NCBI RefSeq assembly: GCF_001507595.1
Contig: NZ_LQBQ01000001.1
Span: forward strand, 372,001-436,000
Direction of reading: 5' to 3'
Length of the DNA stretch: 64,000 nucleotides
From: Ruegeria marisrubri
Lineage (GTDB): Bacteria > Pseudomonadota > Alphaproteobacteria > Rhodobacterales > Rhodobacteraceae
Below the pieces are notes generated by a model. The model was not told the origin of the DNA and ran no database searches. It saw only the letters and a program-made list of their open reading frames with translations. Position numbers and translations under genes: made by a program. Shown here piece after piece: positions 44,240 through 51,980 of this stretch (position 1 is the stretch's first letter; every line of letters begins with the position of its first letter).

Positions 44240-44288
44240 CCGGGGGCTCTGCCCCCGGACCCCCGGAGTATTTGGAAAAAGATGAAGA
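44240..44288 (+). repeat. Intergenic repeat copy C: GC-rich hairpin plus core
   Basis: Hairpin CCGGGGGC-TCT-GCCCCCGG (44240-44258), then GGAGTATTTGG-AAAAAGATGAAG (44265-44287). Placed between the M20 hydrolase and hydA genes. Confidence 0.75.
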
Positions 44289-44322
44289 AAGGCGCGTGCG
44301 CCGCGTCCGCAGGGAGATGAAA

Positions 44323-45777
44323 ATGAGCACAGTCATCAAGAACGGAACCATTGTGACCGCCGATTTGACCTACAAGGCGGATGTGCTGATCGAGGGCGGG
44401 GTGATCACCCAGATCGGCCCTGATCTGAAGGGGGACGAACAGTTGGATGCGACCGGCTGTTACGTGATGCCCGGCGGGATCGACCCGCATACCCATCTGG
44501 AGATGCCCTTCATGGGCACCTACAGTTCGGACGATTTCGAAAGCGGCACCCGGGCGGGGTTGGCCGGCGGCACCACGATGGTGGTGGATTTCGCGCTGCC
44601 CAATCCGGGCGAGAGCCTGCTGGACGCGCTCAAGCGGTGGGACAACAAGTCGACCCGCGCCAATTGCGACTATTCCTTCCACATGGCGGTGACCTGGTGG
44701 GGCGAGCAGGTGTTCGATGACATGAAGACCGTCATCGAGCAGCGCGGCATCAACACCTTCAAGCATTTCATGGCCTACAAGGGCGCGTTGATGGTGAATG
44801 ACGACGAGATGTATGCCTCGTTCAAGCGGCTGGCCGAGCTGGGCGGCATCGCGCTGGTGCATGCCGAGAACGGCGACGTGGTGGCCGAGTTGCAGGCCAA
44901 GCTGATGGCCGAGGGCAATTGCGGCCCCGAGGCCCATGCCTATTCGCGTCCGCCGCAGGTGGAAGGCGAGGCCACCAACCGCGCCATCATGATCGCCGAC
45001 ATGGCGGGCGTGCCGCTCTATGTGGTGCATACCTCGTGCGAGGAGTCGCATGAGGCGATCCGCCGAGCCCGGATGCAGGGCAAGCGCGTCTGGGGCGAGC
45101 CGCTGATCCAGCACCTGACGCTGGACGAAAGCGAATATTTCAACCCCGACTGGGATCACGCCGCCCGGCGGGTGATGTCGCCGCCCTTCCGCAACAAGCA
45201 GCACCAGGACAGCCTGTGGGCCGGTTTGCAGTCTGGTTCGCTGTCGGTGGTGGCCACGGATCACTGCGCCTTCACCACCGAGCAGAAACGCTATGGCGTG
45301 GGCGATTTCACCAAGATCCCGAACGGCACCGGCGGGCTGGAGGACCGGATGCCGATGCTGTGGACGCATGGGGTGAATACCGGCCGTCTGACGCCGAACG
45401 AATTCGTGGCGGTCACGTCAACAAACATCGCCAAGATATTGAATTGCTATCCGAAAAAGGGCGCGGTTCTGGTCGGGGCGGATGCCGATCTGGTGGTCTG
45501 GGATCCGGAGAAGACCAAGACGATCACCGCCTCCACCCAGCAATCCTCGATCGACTACAACGTGTTCGAGGGGCACGAGGTCAAGGGCTTGCCGCGCTTT
45601 ACCCTGACGCGCGGGCAAGTGGCGGTGCATGATGGTGAGATCCGCACGCAGGAGGGCCACGGCAAGTTCGTGGCGCGCGAGGCGAACACGGTCGTGAACA
45701 AGGCGCTCAGCACCTGGAAGGAACTGACCGCGCCGCGCCCGGTCGAGCGCAGCGGCATCCCGGCAACCGGCGTGTAA
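44323..45777 (+). CDS. hydA: Dihydropyrimidinase (D-hydantoinase)
   Basis: A 484-residue cyclic amidohydrolase opening dihydrouracil to N-carbamoyl-beta-alanine. VMPGGIDPHTHLEMPF carries the first two metal His; KHFMAYKGALM holds the Lys that is carboxylated to bridge the two zincs. Further on are VHAENGD, YVVHTSCEESHEA and SVVATDHCAFT with the remaining metal ligands. The ATG at 44323 is seven bases from GGGAG; ATG 44317 is an alternative, and the frame to 44272 lies in the repeat element. It follows the M20 hydrolase gene and precedes the ABC importer. Confidence 0.94.
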   Translation: MSTVIKNGTIVTADLTYKADVLIEGGVITQIGPDLKGDEQLDATGCYVMPGGIDPHTHLEMPFMGTYSSDDFESGTRAGLAGGTTMVVDFALPNPGESLLDALKRWDNKSTRANCDYSFHMAVTWWGEQVFDDMKTVIEQRGINTFKHFMAYKGALMVNDDEMYASFKRLAELGGIALVHAENGDVVAELQAKLMAEGNCGPEAHAYSRPPQVEGEATNRAIMIADMAGVPLYVVHTSCEESHEAIRRARMQGKRVWGEPLIQHLTLDESEYFNPDWDHAARRVMSPPFRNKQHQDSLWAGLQSGSLSVVATDHCAFTTEQKRYGVGDFTKIPNGTGGLEDRMPMLWTHGVNTGRLTPNEFVAVTSTNIAKILNCYPKKGAVLVGADADLVVWDPEKTKTITASTQQSSIDYNVFEGHEVKGLPRFTLTRGQVAVHDGEIRTQEGHGKFVAREANTVVNKALSTWKELTAPRPVERSGIPATGV

Positions 45778-45834
45778 CGCGAAGGCGGGTGGCCCGGTTG
45801 GCCGCCCGAAACTTCAGCTTTTCAAGGCGATAGA

Positions 45835-46629
45835 ATGAACACTGAAAGCAATACCCAGCCCGTCATCGAGGCAAGGCAGTTGGATCTGGTGTTCCAGACC
45901 AATGACGGGCCGGTCCAGGCGCTACGGGACGTGAACCTGACGGTGAACAAGGGCGATTTCGTCAGCTTCATCGGCCCGTCGGGCTGCGGCAAGACGACCT
46001 TTCTGCGCTGTGTCGCGGCGCTGGAAACGCCGACGGGCGGCAGCCTGTCGGTCAATGGCATGACCCCTGACGAGGCGCGGCGCAACCGGGCCTATGGCTA
46101 CGTTTTTCAGGCGGCGGGCCTTTATCCGTGGCGGACCATCGCAAAGAACATCAAGCTGCCGCTCGAGATCATGGGATATTCTCGGGACGAGCAGGAAGAG
46201 CGCGTCAGGAAGGTTTTGGAACTCGTTGATCTGAAAGGGTTTGGTGAGAAATTCCCCTGGCAGCTCTCGGGTGGGATGCAGCAGCGGGCCTCGATCGCTC
46301 GCGCGCTGGCCTTCGACGCCGACATCCTGCTGATGGACGAGCCCTTCGGCGCGCTGGACGAGATCGTGCGCGACCATCTGAACGAGCAGCTTCTGGCGCT
46401 GTGGGCGCGCACGGAAAAGACCATCGGCTTCGTCACGCACTCGATCCCCGAGGCGGTGTATCTCAGCACCAAGATCGTGGTGATGAGCCCGCGACCGGGG
46501 CGGATCACCGACGTGATCGACAGTCCGTTGCCCAAGGAAAGGCCGCTGGATATCCGCGACACGCCGGAGTTCATCGAGGTGGCGCACCGGGTGCGCGAGG
46601 GCCTGCGTGCGGGGCATCTCGATGACTGA
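45835..46629 (+). CDS. ABC importer ATP-binding protein (nitrate/sulfonate/taurine class)
   Basis: A 264-residue ATPase of the SsuB/TauB type. Walker A GPSGCGKTT, Q-loop GYVFQAAGLYPW, signature LSGGMQQRASIARAL, Walker B ILLMDEPFGALDE and the switch His in GFVTHSIPEA are all intact. It follows hydA by 57 bases and precedes two permeases and a binding protein. It probably energises uptake of pyrimidines or their breakdown intermediates. This is supported by position and by the THI5/NMT1-like binding protein, not by direct motif evidence. Confidence 0.9.
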   Translation: MNTESNTQPVIEARQLDLVFQTNDGPVQALRDVNLTVNKGDFVSFIGPSGCGKTTFLRCVAALETPTGGSLSVNGMTPDEARRNRAYGYVFQAAGLYPWRTIAKNIKLPLEIMGYSRDEQEERVRKVLELVDLKGFGEKFPWQLSGGMQQRASIARALAFDADILLMDEPFGALDEIVRDHLNEQLLALWARTEKTIGFVTHSIPEAVYLSTKIVVMSPRPGRITDVIDSPLPKERPLDIRDTPEFIEVAHRVREGLRAGHLDD

Positions 46630-46656
46630 TCGCGGCACGAAAACCGGAGGGGTGGC

Positions 46657-47574
46657 ATGAAGCAGGTTCTTGCCGTTCTGGCCGTCGTCGCGGCCATCGT
46701 CGCGATCTGGTATGCGGCCTGTATTCCCATGAATATCAAGGGCGTGCTGACCGAAGTTGAACGCGCCGGCGCCGAGGTGGTGCCGGCCGGCGCAAAGGAA
46801 CGCCGGGACATGAACGAGTTCGCGCTGGCGGCCCGAAACAGCTTTGCCATTCCCGCCACCTGGGCGCAGGACCGGCCGCGTCTGCCCGCGCCGCATCAGG
46901 TGGTGGCCGAGCTGTGGGAAACCACCGTCAAAAAGAAGATCACCTCGAAACGCTCGCTGGTCTATCACGGCTGGGTGACGCTGAGTGCGACCATACTGGG
47001 TTTCGCCATCGGCACGGGCCTCGGCATCCTGCTGGCGGTGGGGATCGTGCACTCCAGGGTCATGGACATGTCGGTTATGCCCTGGGCCATCGTCAGCCAG
47101 ACCATCCCGATCATCGCCCTGGCGCCGATGATCATCGTGGTGCTCTACTCGGTCGGCGTGCAGGGGATCATCCCCAAGGCGGTGATCTCGGCCTATCTCA
47201 GCTTCTTTCCGGTCGTCGTCGGCATGGTGAAGGGGCTGCGCAGCCCCGACATGATGCAGCTCGACCTGCTGCGCACCTACAACGCCACCAATGCGCAGCG
47301 GTTCTGGAAGCTGCGCCTGCCGGCCTCGATGCCCTACCTGTTCGCCTCTCTCAAGATCGGCATCGCCGCGTCTCTGGTGGGGGCGATCGTGGGCGAGTTG
47401 CCGACCGGTGCCGTGGCCGGGCTGGGCGCGCGCCTGCTGGCCGGCAGCTATTACGGGCAGACGGTGCAGATCTGGTCGGCGCTCTTTGCCGCGGCCATTC
47501 TGGCGGCCTGTCTCGTCGGTCTGCTGGGGCTGATCGAACGCGTGGTGTTGAAACGCATGGGGATGGCGCAATGA
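46657..47574 (+). CDS. ABC importer permease 1 (SsuC/TauC class, extended N-terminus)
   Basis: A 305-residue integral membrane protein. An N-terminal helix (about 5-24) is followed by about 70 hydrophilic residues (including ERRDMNEFALAARNSFAIPATWAQDRPRLPAPHQV in outline). The standard five- to six-helix permease core has its ATPase-coupling loop near DLLRTYNATNAQRFWKLRLPASMPY. The long hydrophilic stretch between helices one and two is more than most SsuC proteins carry. The ATG of the next permease overlaps its stop, so the two are coupled. Confidence 0.88.
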   Translation: MKQVLAVLAVVAAIVAIWYAACIPMNIKGVLTEVERAGAEVVPAGAKERRDMNEFALAARNSFAIPATWAQDRPRLPAPHQVVAELWETTVKKKITSKRSLVYHGWVTLSATILGFAIGTGLGILLAVGIVHSRVMDMSVMPWAIVSQTIPIIALAPMIIVVLYSVGVQGIIPKAVISAYLSFFPVVVGMVKGLRSPDMMQLDLLRTYNATNAQRFWKLRLPASMPYLFASLKIGIAASLVGAIVGELPTGAVAGLGARLLAGSYYGQTVQIWSALFAAAILAACLVGLLGLIERVVLKRMGMAQ

Positions 47575-48416
47575 TTATGGTCGGTCTTGCAATCCTTCTG
47601 TGGATATTCGGCTGGTGGCTGAACACGCGCCTTGCCGAGGGGCCCTATGCCGGAACGCGGGCGGTGCAGCTGGCGGTTCCGCTGATCTTTGGCCTCACGG
47701 TCATCGGCGTGTGGGAATTGCTGGTGCGGGGGCTGGAGGTGCCGCTGGTGATCCTGCCCGCGCCGTCGGCCATCGCCGTGCGGTTTTCCGAAAGCATCCC
47801 GATCCTCTGGGCGGATTTCGTGCAGACGATCCTCAAGGGCGCTCTCAGCGGATATGTGATCGGGTGCAGCGCCGCCTTCCTGATGGCGATCGCGGTGGAC
47901 CGGTGGGATTTTCTGCGCATGGGGCTGTTGCCGGTGGGCAATTTCGTCGCCGCGCTTCCCATCGTCGGCACCGCGCCCATCCTGGTGATGTGGTTCGGCT
48001 TCGACTGGCAGTCCAAGGCTGCGGTCGTCGTGGTGATGGTGTTCTTTCCGATGCTGGTCAACACCGTGGCGGGGCTGCGCGAGGCCACGGCTATGCAGCG
48101 CGACCTGATGGAGACCTACGCGGCCTCGTACTGGCAGAGCTTTTTCAAGCTGCGCCTGCCGGCGGCGATGCCGTTCATCTTCAACGGGTTGAAAATTTCG
48201 ACCACGCTGGCTCTGATCGGGGCGATCGTGGCCGAGTTCTTCGGCTCGCCCACGGTGGGCATGGGCTTCCGCATCTCGACCAGCGTCGGCCAGCTGTCGC
48301 TGGACATGGTCTGGGCCGAGATCGTGGTGGCGGCTCTGGCCGGAACCGCGTTTTATGGTCTGGTGGCGATGATCGAAAAGGCCGTCACCTTTTGGCACCC
48401 GTCCCAGCGCGGGTGA
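47571..48416 (+). CDS. ABC importer permease 2 (SsuC/TauC class)
   Basis: A 281-residue membrane protein. N-terminal helices (VGLAILLWIFGWWL, then LAVPLIFGLTVIGVWELL) precede the binding-protein-dependent permease core. The coupling loop is LMETYAASYWQSFFKLRLPAAMPF. It pairs with permease 1 to form a heterodimer. I start it at the ATG at 47571, which overlaps the permease 1 stop; the longer open frame beginning at 46914 is a shadow of permease 1. The last helix ends FYGLVAMIEKAVTFWHP. Confidence 0.88.
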   Translation: MIMVGLAILLWIFGWWLNTRLAEGPYAGTRAVQLAVPLIFGLTVIGVWELLVRGLEVPLVILPAPSAIAVRFSESIPILWADFVQTILKGALSGYVIGCSAAFLMAIAVDRWDFLRMGLLPVGNFVAALPIVGTAPILVMWFGFDWQSKAAVVVVMVFFPMLVNTVAGLREATAMQRDLMETYAASYWQSFFKLRLPAAMPFIFNGLKISTTLALIGAIVAEFFGSPTVGMGFRISTSVGQLSLDMVWAEIVVAALAGTAFYGLVAMIEKAVTFWHPSQRG

Positions 48417-48474
48417 ACAGGAAAAACATATAACAGACCCCGGCAGCGGGGCGCATTTGCAACAAGGAGAGAAG

Positions 48475-49467
48475 ATGATGAAAAAGCTACTGAGTGGGGC
48501 GATCACGGCCTTCAGCCTGGCAGCCAGCAGCGTCTGGGCCGCCGATGATGTGACCTTGCAGCTGAAATGGGTCACGCAGGCCCAGTTCGCGGGCTACTAC
48601 GTGGCCAAGGACAAGGGATTCTACGAGGAAGAAGGCCTGAACGTGACCATCCTGCCGGGCGGCCCGGACATCGCGCCGACGCAGGTGATCGCGGGCGGCG
48701 GAGCCGATGTGACCGTCGAATGGATGCCCGCCGCGCTGGCCGCGCGTGAAAAGGGCCTGCCGCTGGTCAACATCGCGCAGCCCTTCAAAAGCTCGGGCAT
48801 GATGCTGACCTGCTGGAAGGATGCGGGCATTTCCTCGCCCGAGGATCTCAAGAACCGCACGCTGGGCGTCTGGTTCTTCGGCAACGAGTTCCCCTTCATG
48901 AGCTGGATGAGCCAGTTGGGCATCGACACCAGCGGCAAGAGCGAGAACGGCGTCGAAGTTCTGAAACAGGGCTTCAACGTCGATCCGTTGCTGCAGCGTC
49001 AGGCCGACTGCATCAGCACCATGACCTACAACGAATACTGGCAGGTCATCGACGCGGGCGTCAGCCCCGATGAGCTGGTCACCTTCAAGTATGAAGATCA
49101 GGGCGTGGCGACGCTCGAGGATGGCCTCTATGTGCTCGAGGACAATCTGAGCGATCCCGAGTTCGTCGACAAGATGGTCCGCTTCGTGCGCGCCTCGATG
49201 AAGGGCTGGAAATGGGCCGAGGAAAACCCGGACGAAGCCGCCATGATCGTGCTCGAAAACGACGCGACAGGCGCGCAGACCGAAGAGCACCAAAAGCGCA
49301 TGATGGGCGAGATCGCCAAGCTGACCGCGGGTTCGAACGGCGCGCTTGACCCGGCCGACTATGAACGCACTGTCGCGACGCTGCTGGCCGGTGGCTCGGA
49401 CCCGGTGATCACCAAGGAACCCGAAGGCGCCTGGACGCACGCGATCACGGATGCGGCGTTGAAGTAG
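48475..49467 (+). CDS. ABC importer substrate-binding protein, NMT1/THI5-like
   Basis: A 330-residue periplasmic protein with a cleavable signal (residues 1-22, KKLLSGAITAFSLAASSVWA). The mature part begins DDVTLQLKWVTQAQFAGYYVAKDKGFYEEEGLNV, a hallmark of THI5/NMT1-like binding proteins, which bind pyrimidine-type or related small heterocycles. A GGADVTVEWMPAALAAREKG segment and NPDEAAMIVL follow. Tandem ATGs at 48475 and 48478 follow AAGGAGAG. With RutR-linked genes on one side, uracil, thymine or a hydantoin-like compound is a plausible ligand; this is inference. Confidence 0.88.
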   Translation: MMKKLLSGAITAFSLAASSVWAADDVTLQLKWVTQAQFAGYYVAKDKGFYEEEGLNVTILPGGPDIAPTQVIAGGGADVTVEWMPAALAAREKGLPLVNIAQPFKSSGMMLTCWKDAGISSPEDLKNRTLGVWFFGNEFPFMSWMSQLGIDTSGKSENGVEVLKQGFNVDPLLQRQADCISTMTYNEYWQVIDAGVSPDELVTFKYEDQGVATLEDGLYVLEDNLSDPEFVDKMVRFVRASMKGWKWAEENPDEAAMIVLENDATGAQTEEHQKRMMGEIAKLTAGSNGALDPADYERTVATLLAGGSDPVITKEPEGAWTHAITDAALK

Positions 49468-49511
49468 GAACCGCTGCGCCCGGTGCGCCGGGGGACGGTT
49501 GGACAATGCGA

Positions 49512-49540
49512 AACGCGGTCCCGACGGGGCCGCGTTTTTT
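49512..49540 (+). terminator. Rho-independent terminator of the pyrimidine importer operon
   Basis: Eleven-base-pair stem AACGCGGTCCC / GGGGCCGCGTT (one T-G pair) with a three-base loop, then TTTT. Confidence 0.88.
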
Positions 49541-49581
49541 GCTGCGGTTGTCGGTTTTGACTAGGGAAAAATGCCCGTGTT

Positions 49582-49597
49582 GCGTTAGAATTAACGC
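49582..49597. promoter_or_regulatory. Palindrome in the tupBCA promoter region
   Basis: GCGTTA-GAAT-TAACGC is a perfect 6+4+6 inverted repeat 46 bases before the tupB start. It may be an operator for a tungstate- or molybdate-responsive regulator. I could not match it to a known ModE or TunR site. Confidence 0.45.
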
Positions 49598-49642
49598 GAA
49601 AAAAGGTGCAGTCTGTCCGCTTGGTGGGGAAGCATGTAAATA

Positions 49643-50356
49643 ATGCATGATTTTGCATCGGAAATCAGGAATGCCTTGCTCTTGATACTGCAAGGAGATG
49701 CCGAACTTTGGGCGATCGTTCTGCTTTCGCTCAGGGTTTCGCTTATGGCGGTTCTGATTTCGGCCGTGATCGGGATGCCGCTGGGCGCCGCCTTGGCCGT
49801 CAGCCGCTTTCCCGGACGGCGCGGCGTGATTGTTCTGGTGAACGCGCTGATGGGGCTGCCGCCGGTGGTTGTGGGCCTGCTGGTTTACCTGATGCTGTCG
49901 CGCTCGGGGCCTCTGGGCGTGCTGCAACTGCTCTATACCCCGACGGCCATGATCATCGCCCAGGTGGTTCTGGTCACGCCCATCGTGGCGGCCCTGACCC
50001 GGCAGGTGATCGAGATGCTGGCCGAGGAATATTCCGAGCAGCTTCGCTCGCTGGGCGTGTCGCGGCTGGCGTCGGTTCCGACCCTGTTGTGGGACGCGCG
50101 GCTGGCGCTGGTCACCGCGCTTCTGGCCGGGTTCGGCCGGGCGATTGCCGAGGTCGGGGCGGTGATCATCGTGGGCGGCAACATCAATCACGTCACCCGC
50201 GTGATGACGACGACCATCGCGCTGGAAACCTCCAGGGGCAACCTCGCTCTGGCCCTGGCGCTCGGCGCGATCCTGATCGGCATCGCGGTGGCGGTGAACG
50301 CCCTTGTCAGCGCCGTCAGCCTGCGGGCCGAGCACGAGGGCTTGACCCATGCGTGA
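49643..50356 (+). CDS. tupB: Tungstate ABC transporter permease TupB
   Basis: A 237-residue membrane protein with about five helices: LSLRVSLMAVLISAVIGMPLGAALAV, IVLVNALMGLPPVVVGLLVYLML, and the coupling loop EEYSEQLRSLGVSRLASVPTLLWDAR in outline. It ends with AIAEVGAVIIVGGNINHVTRVMTTTIALETSRG, the conserved TupB tail. Start ATG at 49643. The stop overlaps the tupC start by eight bases. With TupC and TupA it imports tungstate, needed for the cofactor of W-dependent enzymes such as many formate dehydrogenases; the FDH operon lies immediately downstream on the other strand. Confidence 0.9.
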   Translation: MHDFASEIRNALLLILQGDAELWAIVLLSLRVSLMAVLISAVIGMPLGAALAVSRFPGRRGVIVLVNALMGLPPVVVGLLVYLMLSRSGPLGVLQLLYTPTAMIIAQVVLVTPIVAALTRQVIEMLAEEYSEQLRSLGVSRLASVPTLLWDARLALVTALLAGFGRAIAEVGAVIIVGGNINHVTRVMTTTIALETSRGNLALALALGAILIGIAVAVNALVSAVSLRAEHEGLTHA

Positions 50357-51083
50357 CCTGTCTGCCGAAACCCGCATCGGGCTCGAGGCCCTGGGCCTGC
50401 GCATCGGGCGCAACGGGGGAACCCTGCTGGATGTGCCGCGGCTGGTCTTCGACGGGCCGGGGCCGACCCTGATCCTCGGGCCGAACGGAGCCGGCAAGAG
50501 CCTGCTGCTGCGCTGTCTGCACGGGCTGATCAAACCCGATGCCGGGCAGGTCCGGCAGGACGGCGCGCCGCTGGGGCCGGCCCAGAAGGCGCGCCAGGCG
50601 ATGGTGTTTCAGCAGCCGGTGCTGCTGCGCCGGTCGGTGGCCGGGAACCTCGATTTCGTCCTCAGGCGCAGGGGCATGGTGCGCGCGACCCGCAAGGACC
50701 GGATCGCGGCCCTGCTGGCCGAGGGCGGGCTGTCGGACAAGGCCAGGCAATCGGCGCGGTCCCTGTCCGGGGGCGAGGCGCAGCGGCTGGCGATCCTGCG
50801 GGCGCTGGCGACCGAGCCGGACATCCTGTTCCTGGATGAACCGACCAGCGCACTGGACCCGGCCGCGACACTGGCGATCGAGCGCATGGTGCTGCGCGCC
50901 TCGGCTCAGGGCGTTCGGATCGTGATGGTCAGCCATGACATCGGCCAGGCAAGGCGGCTGGCGGCGGATGCGGCGATGATGCAGGGCGGTCGCGTGGTCG
51001 AGCATGGGCCGGCGAGCGAAGTGCTGGAAACCCCGAAAAGCGAGGCGGCGCGGCGCTACCTCGCGGGTGGTCTGATTCTGTAA
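50349..51083 (+). CDS. tupC: Tungstate ABC transporter ATP-binding protein TupC
   Basis: A 244-residue ATPase. Walker A is GPNGAGKS, Q-loop MVFQQPVLLRRSV, signature LSGGEAQRLAILRAL, Walker B ILFLDEPTSALDP, and the switch His is in VMVSHDIGQARRLAADAAMM. The first 40 residues hold a divergent A-loop. Overlap with tupB and the 18-base gap to tupA make a three-gene operon. No TOBE-type oxyanion sensor domain is present at the C-terminus, so regulation by the oxyanion probably uses another protein. Confidence 0.88.
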   Translation: MRDLSAETRIGLEALGLRIGRNGGTLLDVPRLVFDGPGPTLILGPNGAGKSLLLRCLHGLIKPDAGQVRQDGAPLGPAQKARQAMVFQQPVLLRRSVAGNLDFVLRRRGMVRATRKDRIAALLAEGGLSDKARQSARSLSGGEAQRLAILRALATEPDILFLDEPTSALDPAATLAIERMVLRASAQGVRIVMVSHDIGQARRLAADAAMMQGGRVVEHGPASEVLETPKSEAARRYLAGGLIL

Positions 51084-51101
51084 AAGGCAAGGGAACTTTC
51101 A

Positions 51102-51917
51102 ATGGTCGGAATTCGGATCCGAACGTTATTGATGGCGCTTGGCCTGATGGCGGGCGGTGCGCAGGCCGAGGAGGCCTACATCGTTCTGCAATCGACCACC
51201 TCGACGCAGAACTCGGGGCTTCTGGATCACATCCTTCCCGGTTTCGAGGCCGAGACGGGCATCGACGTTCGGGTCGTGGCCGTCGGCACCGGTCAGGCGA
51301 TCAGGAATGCGAGGAACGGGGACGGCGACGTTCTTTTGGTCCACGCAAGGGAGGCGGAAGAGAAATTCGTTGCCGACGGCTGGGGCGTCGAGCGGTTCGA
51401 CGTGATGTACAACGATTTCGTTCTGGTTGGTCCCAAGTCAGATCCCGCCAAAGTCGGGGGCGGGACGGATATCGTTGCCGCGCTGAAGGCGATTGCCCAA
51501 GCGACGGCTCCGTTCGTGTCCCGTGGCGATGACAGCGGCACGCACAAGGCAGAGCTGCGCCAGTGGAAAGAGGCAGACATCGACGTCGCGGCGGCCTCTG
51601 GCGGTTGGTATCGCGAGACGGGCTCGGGCATGGGGGCGACGCTGAATGTCGCGTCCGGCATGGAGGCCTATGTTCTGACCGACAGGGCGACCTGGATCGC
51701 ATTCGGCAACAAGGGTAATCTGGAGATCCTTGTCGAAGGTGATCCAAGGCTGTTCAACCAGTATGGGGTCATTCTGGTCAATCCCGAGAAACATCCCGGC
51801 GTTCGCGCCGCGGCCGGGCAGCGGTTCATCGACTGGCTGCTGGGCGAGGTCGGGCAGGGGGCGATCGCGTCGTTCCGGCTGGACGGGCAGCAGCTGTTCT
51901 TTCCGAATGCGCGTTGA
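51102..51917 (+). CDS. tupA: Tungstate-binding periplasmic protein TupA
   Basis: A 271-residue exported protein: signal peptide about 1-22 (LLMALGLMAGGAQA), then STTSTQNSGLLD at 31-42, the oxyanion-binding loop that marks TupA. Further family blocks are VAVGTGQAIRNARNGDGDVLLVHA, SRGDDSGTHKAE and WYRETGSGMGATLN. TupA binds tungstate far more tightly than molybdate in studied bacteria. It is last in its operon here (order tupB, tupC, tupA) and is followed by a repeat element before the convergent FDH regulator. Confidence 0.92.
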   Translation: MVGIRIRTLLMALGLMAGGAQAEEAYIVLQSTTSTQNSGLLDHILPGFEAETGIDVRVVAVGTGQAIRNARNGDGDVLLVHAREAEEKFVADGWGVERFDVMYNDFVLVGPKSDPAKVGGGTDIVAALKAIAQATAPFVSRGDDSGTHKAELRQWKEADIDVAAASGGWYRETGSGMGATLNVASGMEAYVLTDRATWIAFGNKGNLEILVEGDPRLFNQYGVILVNPEKHPGVRAAAGQRFIDWLLGEVGQGAIASFRLDGQQLFFPNAR

Positions 51918-51918
51918 A

Positions 51919-51967
51919 TTGGCCTGCGGCCAATGCCTCCGGCGGGAGTATTTTTGAAAAGATGAAG
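51919..51967 (+). repeat. Intergenic repeat copy D: hairpin plus core
   Basis: Hairpin TTGGCC-TGC-GGCCAA (51919-51933), then the core GGGAGTATTTTTGAAAAGATGAAG (51944-51967, split here as GAGTATTT and TGAAAAGATGAAG). Placed between convergent tupA and the HTH regulator. Confidence 0.75.
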
Positions 51968-51980
51968 TGTTGGGCGGTGC

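Noticed and set aside
42985..45369. A 794-codon minus-strand open frame
   Set aside because: Antisense to the M20 hydrolase and hydA genes, both with intact metal sites.
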